From: JBDKVA01 sp039679375
GTDB lineage: Bacteria; Bacillota; Clostridia; Acetivibrionales; DTU013
DNA: 37,007 nt
Direction: 5' to 3'
Assembly (NCBI GenBank): GCA_039679375.1
Contig: JBDKVA010000133.1
Span: 1 to 37,007 of the forward strand
Positions 31,211 to 37,007 of this stretch are shown here, one piece after another. The number at the start of each line of letters is the position of its first letter. The stretch's first letter is position 1. Below the pieces are notes generated by a model, which saw only the letters and a program-made list of their open reading frames with translations, was not told the origin of the DNA and did no database searches. The translations under genes and the position numbers were made by a program.

Positions 31211-33202
31211 TTACCCGGTCATCCTTTTGAACTCCGCTTCATCGATCACCTTTACACCGAGCTGAAGCGCCTTGTCAAGCTTGCTCCCAGCCTCTTCGCC
31301 GGCCAGGACATAATCGGTTTTCTTGGAAACGCTGCCCGAGGTCTTGCCTCCGAAGCCTGCTATGATTTCGCTTGCCTCATTCCGACTGTAAGTAGGAAGC
31401 GTGCCTGTAAGCACAAAGGTAAGGCCTTCGAAGCGGTTATCCACGACCTGCCTTTTACCGGTGCTTGACAGGTTTACGTCTGCTGCCCTCAGCTTTTCTA
31501 TTGTGTCCTTGGTCTGATCCTGCTTAAAGAAATGCACCACGCTTTGCGCCGTGATTTCGCCAAATTCATTGATCCTTGTAATATCCTCAACATCCGCCCG
31601 GCTCAGCGTATCCACCGATTCAAAGTTCTCCGCCAGCAATTGTGCCGCGCGAAGTCCGATATTCCTGATACCGAAGCCGTAAATGAGCCTGTCGATATTG
31701 TTTAGCTTTGATTTTTCTATGGAAGCCAATAGGTTTTCAACAGACTTTTTCCCCATCCGTTCCAGACCAATCAGTTCATCTTTCCGTAAATGCAGGTAAT
31801 AAAGATCAGCCACGCCCTTAATAAAACCTTTGTCAAGCAGCATATTCACAATGGCCGTTCCCATGCCGTCAATATTCATTGCGTCCCTGGAAACAAAGTG
31901 TTCAATGCTTCTTGACAATTGGGCCGGGCACTCGATACCCATACAGCGATAAGCTGCCTGACCTTCCTCACGCATGACCTCCGCACCACAAACAGGGCAT
32001 TTATCGGGCATGACGAATTCACTCTCGCTGCCGTCGCGCTTCTCAAGAACAACTTCAATCACCTCGGGTATTATGTCGCCCGCCTTCTGCACCCATGCCG
32101 TATCGCCAATGCGGATCTGCTTTTCAGTGATATAGTCCATATTATGCAGCGTAGCACGGCTGACCGTCGTTCCCGCCAGCCTCACAGGCTCCAGTACGGC
32201 ATTGGGAGTCAGTACTCCCGTGCGGCCTACGTTCACCCATATGCTCTTTATTTTCGTCTGCTTCTTTTCTGCGGGGTATTTATAGGCGGCAGCCCATTTT
32301 GGTGTTTTTATCGTACTGCCCAGTAATTCCCTCTGTGCCAGTGAATTCACCTTCACAACGGCTCCATCGATCTCAAAGCCAAACTCGCCTCTAGCTTCAC
32401 CGATGTTCTCTATTTCCTTCAGCGCCTCATCAATACTGCTGCACACCCTGTAATTGGGGCTGACCTTGAGGCCGAGCGTTTTCAAAAATTCCAGGGTCTG
32501 GGAGTGTGTGTCCAGTGTCTTCCCCTCAATCCTTTGTATGTTAAAAACAAATATGTCCAGCTTCCTTTTGGCCGTTATCCTTGGATCAAGCTGCCGCAGC
32601 GAACCTGCCGCAGCATTCCTGGGGTTGGCAAAGAGAGGCTGTCCGAGCTCCTCCTGTTCCTCATTCATTTTCAAGAAGTCATCTTTAGATATAAATACCT
32701 CTCCCCTTACTTCCAGCAGCGGAAGCTTTTCCTTCAGTTCAAGCGGTATGGATTTAATAGTCCTCAAATTTTGCGTAACATCCTCGCCGACAAATCCATC
32801 GCCGCGCGTCGAGCCTCTGACAAGCAGTCCGTTTTCATACTCCAGAGATACAGAAAGACCGTCTATCTTTTTCTCGACAACATATTCGACAGGTTCACGT
32901 ATCGCTTCCCTTACTCTTCTGTCAAACGCAATAAGTTCATCCGGGCTGAATACATCATTGAGACTTTGCATCTGAACCACATGCTCTACCTTGTCAAAGC
33001 CTGCCAGGATCTGCCCTCCGACCCTCTGAGTCGGTGATTCCGGCGTGACCAGCTCAGGATGTGTCGCCTCCAGTGTCTCAAGCTCCCTGTAGAGTGCATC
33101 ATATTCAAAGTCACTGATCTCAGGATTGTCTTCTACATAATATTTTGTACTATGGTAATTGAGTATGTCTCTTAACTCCTGTATTCTTTTTTCTGCCTCC
33201 AT
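31211..33202 (-). CDS. ligA: NAD-dependent DNA ligase
   Basis: About 663 residues. It seals nicks in replication and repair using NAD+. Domains in order: Ia (DNPEISDFEYDALYREL), the nucleotidyltransferase with the AMP-accepting Lys in VEKKIDGLS and RGDGFVGEDVT, OB fold (KTPKWAAAYKYPAE, GDIIPEV), a Cys4 zinc finger (CPVCG and CMGIEC), helix-hairpin-helix motifs (GIRNIGLRAA), and C-terminal BRCT (FVLTGTLPTYSRNEA). The start at ATG 33202 (MEAEKRIQELRD) follows GGAGGG by seven bases; a TTG at 33220 overlaps that site. Its stop (31211-31213) directly abuts the glnS stop, with no intergenic base. Confidence 0.96.
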   Translation of the reverse strand: MEAEKRIQELRDILNYHSTKYYVEDNPEISDFEYDALYRELETLEATHPELVTPESPTQRVGGQILAGFDKVEHVVQMQSLNDVFSPDELIAFDRRVREAIREPVEYVVEKKIDGLSVSLEYENGLLVRGSTRGDGFVGEDVTQNLRTIKSIPLELKEKLPLLEVRGEVFISKDDFLKMNEEQEELGQPLFANPRNAAAGSLRQLDPRITAKRKLDIFVFNIQRIEGKTLDTHSQTLEFLKTLGLKVSPNYRVCSSIDEALKEIENIGEARGEFGFEIDGAVVKVNSLAQRELLGSTIKTPKWAAAYKYPAEKKQTKIKSIWVNVGRTGVLTPNAVLEPVRLAGTTVSRATLHNMDYITEKQIRIGDTAWVQKAGDIIPEVIEVVLEKRDGSESEFVMPDKCPVCGAEVMREEGQAAYRCMGIECPAQLSRSIEHFVSRDAMNIDGMGTAIVNMLLDKGFIKGVADLYYLHLRKDELIGLERMGKKSVENLLASIEKSKLNNIDRLIYGFGIRNIGLRAAQLLAENFESVDTLSRADVEDITRINEFGEITAQSVVHFFKQDQTKDTIEKLRAADVNLSSTGKRQVVDNRFEGLTFVLTGTLPTYSRNEASEIIAGFGGKTSGSVSKKTDYVLAGEEAGSKLDKALQLGVKVIDEAEFKRMTG

Positions 33203-33269
33203 GAGCATTCCCTCCTGCAATTTTGTTTTTCATGACGGCCGGTAAGTCTTTTTTGCTCCTACTATGCCA

Positions 33270-33983
33270 TCATGCCGCCCTTTTTCTGCTTCTGGCCGGC
33301 TTTCCGGCTGGTGTGATCACTGAATAAATTGCCATGCATGCTATCACAAGCCATATGATTCCCCATATGATTGCAGGCACATGCGTCATTCTTTCAAGCT
33401 GGACTGCATCCGTAAGAGGCTGTGTCGTTTTCCAGCCCTGTATCCAGTGCAGCCGAAAATTGAGCTGCAGCAGTATGGTATCGACAAAGGTGTCATATAC
33501 TGCGTAAGCTGCGCTTGCCACCCCTATAATATCAACAACCCAGTCATAGATCTTTTCATTGTGAAGCATATACAGAAGCAGCACAAAGCCGGCAAAAATG
33601 GCAGAGTAGATAATTGTAAAGACTGAATTGCCATATGCGATGGACACGCCGAGCAGCAGGATCGCTGCAGCGCCAAGTACGAATCTTTTTAGGGAGGTTC
33701 GTTTTAAATAGAGGATCAACAACGCAAAAAGCACGCTCCCCAGGTATCCCCCATTAGCGATCATGAAGGAGGAGAACTGGTTTTTAGGCAATGTCAGAGC
33801 ATAACCGCTCTCATTGAGATTGATGCGGAAGCCCTGAATACCGTTTCCGAATATTACAGCCATCAGCGAATGCCCCAATTCGTGCAGGAAAACGGCAAAA
33901 ATCTTCAAAGGCTTGATTATTTTCGTATTCCAGAGTGCCACAACTAAAACGAGAATAAGCAGATATCTTCCTGTTTGCTTCAT
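33270..33983 (-). CDS. M50B-like membrane metalloprotease
   Basis: A 237-residue membrane protein of the M50B-like type. The zinc-binding HELGH motif is at residues 34-38 (FLHELGHSLMAV), between hydrophobic segments, and about six further segments follow. The tail is basic (GKPARSRKRAA). Such proteins are predicted intramembrane or membrane-proximal zinc proteases with unknown substrates; no PDZ domain is visible. It lies 67 bases before the ligA start in the same direction, so possibly co-transcribed. Confidence 0.85.
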   Translation of the reverse strand: MKQTGRYLLILVLVVALWNTKIIKPLKIFAVFLHELGHSLMAVIFGNGIQGFRINLNESGYALTLPKNQFSSFMIANGGYLGSVLFALLILYLKRTSLKRFVLGAAAILLLGVSIAYGNSVFTIIYSAIFAGFVLLLYMLHNEKIYDWVVDIIGVASAAYAVYDTFVDTILLQLNFRLHWIQGWKTTQPLTDAVQLERMTHVPAIIWGIIWLVIACMAIYSVITPAGKPARSRKRAA

Positions 33984-34030
33984 TTTTGACCCCCATAATG
34001 ATGTACTGAAAAAATTATACGTTATTTTTC

Positions 34031-34052
34031 AGGGAAAATAAAGTTTTTCCCG
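34031..34052 (-). terminator. Weak hairpin after the radical SAM gene
   Basis: Minus strand GGGAAAAA and TTTTCCC form a short stem around CTTTA, with no following T-run. The spacer 33984-34144 also holds a short membrane-like frame (about 34037-34120, start uncertain), too weak to annotate as a gene. Confidence 0.3.
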
Positions 34053-34144
34053 ATTTATACGCAGCACCATTGCAAAAACGCCAATTGCAAAAATACCGAA
34101 TTCGAATCGTTCCATTAATAAGATCAGCTTGTCCAACGCGTAGA

Positions 34145-35632
34145 TTACACAGCGCTGCTAACCCCGAATATCTTTCTGAAATGATACCCGTAAATGGATA
34201 ATGTGATCGCCAATGAGAATACTCCAGGCCTTCTGAATACCGACCAAAAGAAAAGCTTCCAGTAATACCTTCTCTCCCTGCCAATAAAGCCCAGGCGTAT
34301 ATTAGCTTTAAAAAGTGCTGATAATTGGGCGAGGTTGATATGAGGCTTCCTTAATTTCACCGGGCGATACTCCTTCAGAAATTTCATTACCCTCTCATAA
34401 TAATGCTTCGGAGAATAAATCGTATTAATAATGTGATTGTAGCCATTTATTAAGGTGTTCAGGTTCATTTTCGGGATAAAGTTGATAGACATATCCGTAT
34501 TGTTGCCCGAAAAGCCTGAGGAGATCCTCCCTTCATCCTTCAGGCGCTGATATAACCGCGTTCCTTTGGGCGCGTTCAATAGACCCACCATTGCTGTAAC
34601 AATTCCACTTTCCTGAATAAATTCGATCATTCTTTTAAATATAGTTGGATTGTCACTGTCAAATCCCACTATAAACCCGCCTTGAACCTGAAGCCCGGCA
34701 CGCTGCATTTTCCTGATGCATTCCACCAGATCGCGGTTCTTATTCTGAAGCTTGTTGCATTCCGATAAACTCTCTTCGCTTACTGTTTCCACTCCGACAA
34801 ATACAGAATCGAACCCTGCCCTGACCATCAGCTGCATTAATTCCTCATCATCAGAAAGGTTAATGGATACCTCAGTGAGGAAGCTGAATGGGTGTTTCTT
34901 TTCCTCCATCCACTTTATAAGTGCAGGCAGAACATCATCCTTCAGCTTCCTCCGGTTACCGATGAAGTTGTCATCGACAAAAAAGATGCCGCCTTTCCAG
35001 CCTTTTTTATAAATCACATCAAGTTCCTGAAGAATTTGTCCGGCTGACTTAGTCCTGGGAATGTGCCCAAATAATGTGGTAACATTGCAAAAATCACAAT
35101 TAAATGGGCAGCCGCGGGAATATTGTATATTCAAGGTGGCATATTTCCGTAAATCCACCAGCTCCCAGGACGGAACAGGTGTTTTAGAAATATCCGCCCA
35201 TCCATTTGCAGAATAAATGTGTTTTGGCGAGTCAGTCTCTAAATCGTGTAGAAACTCAGGTATGGTCAATTCACCTTCATACATCAGTAAGTGGTCCACA
35301 TCATCAAATTCGGTATGCTCACAGGTGAAAAGCGGCCCGCCTGCCACTGTTTTAACGCCAAATGATTTGCAGCGGTTTATTACACTTCTTGCCGAATCCT
35401 TTTGTATGACCATCGCGCTGATAAAAACGTAATCCGCCCATTTGATATCCTGATCTCTTAAGCAAGTGGTATTCATATCAATAAGCTTCTTCTCCCAAGC
35501 TTCGGGGAGCATAGAGGCTATCGTGATAAGACCAAGCGGCGGAAAACTGGATTTTTTGGAAATGAAATTAAGTGCATAAGAAAAGCTCCAGAAGGTCTTT
35601 GGCGACTCAGGATAAACAAGCAGTATCTTCAT
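34145..35632 (-). CDS. B12-binding-domain radical SAM protein (DUF4070 type)
   Basis: 495 residues. Residues 1-130 form a cobalamin-binding-like domain (MKILLVYPESP, IASMLPEAW, GVKTVAGGPLFT). The radical SAM core follows, with the [4Fe-4S] motif CxxxCxxC in YSRGCPFNCDFCNV, and FVDDNFIGN, FVGVETVSEESL and GGFIVGFDSDNP. The C-terminal ~120 residues (YSPKHYYERVMKFLKEY ... IYGYHFRKIFGV) match the DUF4070 tail. Substrate is unknown; relatives work on lipids or cofactors. The typical DxHxxG cobalamin motif is not seen, so it may not bind B12. ATG 35632 (MKILLVYPE) has AGGTG nine bases upstream; ATG 35644 adds four residues. Confidence 0.88.
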   Translation of the reverse strand: MKILLVYPESPKTFWSFSYALNFISKKSSFPPLGLITIASMLPEAWEKKLIDMNTTCLRDQDIKWADYVFISAMVIQKDSARSVINRCKSFGVKTVAGGPLFTCEHTEFDDVDHLLMYEGELTIPEFLHDLETDSPKHIYSANGWADISKTPVPSWELVDLRKYATLNIQYSRGCPFNCDFCNVTTLFGHIPRTKSAGQILQELDVIYKKGWKGGIFFVDDNFIGNRRKLKDDVLPALIKWMEEKKHPFSFLTEVSINLSDDEELMQLMVRAGFDSVFVGVETVSEESLSECNKLQNKNRDLVECIRKMQRAGLQVQGGFIVGFDSDNPTIFKRMIEFIQESGIVTAMVGLLNAPKGTRLYQRLKDEGRISSGFSGNNTDMSINFIPKMNLNTLINGYNHIINTIYSPKHYYERVMKFLKEYRPVKLRKPHINLAQLSALFKANIRLGFIGRERRYYWKLFFWSVFRRPGVFSLAITLSIYGYHFRKIFGVSSAV

Positions 35633-35684
35633 AATATCAAGCACCTTTCAAAATATAGTCTTATGGAATCAAGGCTGACAGTTT

Positions 35685-36686
35685 CTAATTCACATATCTG
35701 TTCACATCGTTTAGCGTTATCCCCTGGTGCAGTGCAATATTGAGTCCGTTTGCTATCACCTTGGCTATTTTCCTGACCACTTCGTCAATTTCCTTAGGCG
35801 TTACGATCAAATTGCCCGAATATGGCTCGAGCACCTCCTGGATCATTCTGTATTTCTCATCCCGGTCGATGCTCTTCATCATATTGTAAAATTCAGTGCC
35901 CTGCGGGGCTTGTTCGATCATACTGTCAAGCACCAGATCAATCGTGTCATTCGCCATTGTTGCCGCATCCACTACAGTAGGCACGCCTATGGCGATGACG
36001 GGTATGCCAAGCGTATCTCTGGAGAGTTCCATTCTTTTATTCCCCACTCCTGACCCGGGAGCTATACCGGTATCGGCTATCTGGATAGTCGTGTTGACCC
36101 TTTCCATTTTCCTGGATGCAAGTGCATCGATGGCTATTACATAATCCGGCTTTATTCTTTCAACAATTCCCTTGATGATCTCTCCCGTCTCGATCCCTGT
36201 TATTCCAAGTACACCCGGCGCTACTGCGCATACAGGCCTCACACCTTCATCCACCTGGTCCGGCAGGTATTCGAGAAGGTGTCTTGTTACCATCATGCTC
36301 GACACTACTTTAGGGCCTAAAGCATCAGGAGTCACATTCCAGTTGCCCAGGCCGACAACAAGCGTCATTGTTTTTTCCCCAAGCTTCAAAATCCCTGCCA
36401 ATTCCCTTGCAAGCGCCTTGCATGTATTTTCATAAAGCTCCTGGTCGTTATCCCTGAGCCCTGGAATTTCAAGCGTGATATAGTTGCCCATGGGTTTCCC
36501 GATTGCCTTTTCTCCGGCCGGTGTAACGACCTTTACTCTTGTTATTTTTATTTCATCATCACCTGCATTCTCCAGTTGAACCCCCGGCAATCCCTGTTCT
36601 TCCTTTTTTTCCCTGACTGCCTGTTCACGGAGCAGTTCATGTGCCTCCAACGTAAGATCTGTCCTGATATTCCTGATTCCAGCCAT
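35685..36686 (-). CDS. gpr: Germination protease (GPR endopeptidase)
   Basis: 333 residues, normal for the zymogen that degrades small acid-soluble spore proteins during germination. Motifs: the N-terminal propeptide RTDLTLEAHELL, then TLVVGLGNWNVTPDALGP, APGVLGITGIETGEI, IAIDALASRKMERVNTTIQI and GSGVGNKRMELS. The mature protein would begin near residue 10. The ATG at 36686 follows AGGAAAGG by nine bases. It is forespore-expressed (SigF/SigG) in B. subtilis, and a matching -10-like sequence lies upstream (36742-36751). It is transcribed toward the radical SAM gene, 40 bases away. Confidence 0.97.
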   Translation of the reverse strand: MAGIRNIRTDLTLEAHELLREQAVREKKEEQGLPGVQLENAGDDEIKITRVKVVTPAGEKAIGKPMGNYITLEIPGLRDNDQELYENTCKALARELAGILKLGEKTMTLVVGLGNWNVTPDALGPKVVSSMMVTRHLLEYLPDQVDEGVRPVCAVAPGVLGITGIETGEIIKGIVERIKPDYVIAIDALASRKMERVNTTIQIADTGIAPGSGVGNKRMELSRDTLGIPVIAIGVPTVVDAATMANDTIDLVLDSMIEQAPQGTEFYNMMKSIDRDEKYRMIQEVLEPYSGNLIVTPKEIDEVVRKIAKVIANGLNIALHQGITLNDVNRYVN

Positions 36687-36741
36687 ACTTTTAATCCTTT
36701 CCTGTTCCTTTAGTAATCACGGCAATGTTGCCTTATTATCT

Positions 36742-36773
36742 TAGTTTTGCCAGATTGTCCAAAAAAATTACTG
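36742..36773 (-). promoter_or_regulatory. Possible forespore (SigF/SigG-type) promoter of gpr
   Basis: Minus strand GGCAAAACTA (36751-36742) fits the SigF -10 pattern GGNNANAMTR. About 16 bases upstream is AGTAAT, a poor match to the -35 pattern GYWTA. It is supported mainly by the gene's known class. Confidence 0.35.
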
Positions 36774-36798
36774 CAGGAAATTGAAGAAGGATTATTAT

Positions 36799-36826
36799 TT
36801 GTGATATATTCTTTTTTGTTTATAAT
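36799..36826 (+). promoter_or_regulatory. Plus-strand promoter near the right edge
   Basis: TTGTGA (36799-36804), 16 bases, TATAAT (36821-36826). It points away from gpr into the right-hand flank. Confidence 0.55.
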
Positions 36827-36854
36827 TGTGCGGTATTATGCAGGAGTTATATCG

Positions 36855-36908
36855 ATGTGCATTGGCAGGATATTGCGCTGCAAAGAAAGATGCGCTGCAT
36901 CAAAATAA
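36855..36908 (+). CDS. Possible 17-codon leader ORF
   Basis: ATG at 36855 with AGGAG eight bases upstream, about 22 bases downstream of the expected start of transcription. The peptide is MCIGRILRCKERCAASK, basic with three Cys. The repeat GCGCTGCA occurs twice inside it. It may be a leader peptide for a gene to the right or chance. After it, 36909-37007 holds a CTTTTG/CAAAAG hairpin (36931-36948) and a GCC-AAAA-GGC hairpin, with no gene visible. Confidence 0.35.
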   Translation: MCIGRILRCKERCAASK

Positions 36909-37007
36909 AACAATAAAAACATTAATGCCACTTTTGACCGCCCAAAAGTAGCCAAAAGGCGCCACTCAAGCGACGTGGTGTCTGTCAGGGCACTGAGGAA
37001 AAGCTTC

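Noticed and set aside
34015..34284. 89-codon minus-strand frame at the end of the radical SAM gene
   Set aside because: It overlaps the well-supported DUF4070 tail, with no RBS or domain; the short membrane-like frame after the stop is also unsupported.

Overview
The window looks like chromosome from an endospore-forming member of the Clostridia. It carries spoIVA and the spore protease gpr, a clostridial mutS2 / J-protein / DUF5685 / pgsA block, Gram-positive style Shine-Dalgarno sites and many TTG or GTG starts. GC content is moderate by eye, except at the AT-rich left edge. I cannot name the genus from sequence alone. No rRNA, tRNA, CRISPR array or insertion sequence was recognised.

Layout. 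(1) 1-365: the first ~121 residues of a non-ribosomal peptide synthetase condensation domain, reading leftward out of the window. Its promoter (433-461) has a perfect 14-bp palindrome laid over the -10 region. (2) 615-5607 (minus): a compact operon pgsA, DUF5685, J-protein with Cys-rich tail, membrane protein, mutS2. (3) 5716-10402 (minus): dnaE, then a short mtrB (the tryptophan-sensing RNA-binding protein TRAP), a DUF2007 protein and a hotdog thioesterase. (4) 10589-14286: an HD-GYP protein, an unrecognised 16-cysteine protein on the plus strand, and a phosphohexomutase. (5) 14595-17113: spoIVA and a diacylglycerol kinase family gene. (6) 17136-19423: a large serine recombinase, an overlapping small ORF and an unrecognised plus-strand gene. 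(7) 19528-26909: a C-terminally truncated sigma-54 gene, a CPBP protease, 5-formyl-THF cyclo-ligase, DUF2085 and zinc-ribbon membrane proteins, a corrinoid-activator-like ferredoxin/ASKHA protein and cobT. (8) 26998-31210: a zinc-ribbon gene, then a plus-strand consensus promoter leading into six tandem hairpins, then gltX and glnS. (9) 31211-36686 (minus): ligA, an M50B-like metalloprotease, a B12-binding radical SAM enzyme and gpr. The right edge has a plus-strand promoter, a possible 17-codon ORF and small hairpins.

How it fits together. Most genes are housekeeping: replication and repair (dnaE, ligA, mutS2), lipids (pgsA, dgk), aminoacyl-tRNA synthesis (gltX, glnS) and sporulation (spoIVA, gpr). 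A cobalamin theme runs through cobT, the activator-like protein and the B12 radical SAM enzyme. The most unusual items are the hairpin array at 27609-27836 (similar loops on different but self-complementary stems, behind a consensus promoter), the TRAP gene hidden inside a longer frame, the operator-controlled NRPS start, the sigma-54 lacking its RpoN box, and the orphan Cys-rich protein.
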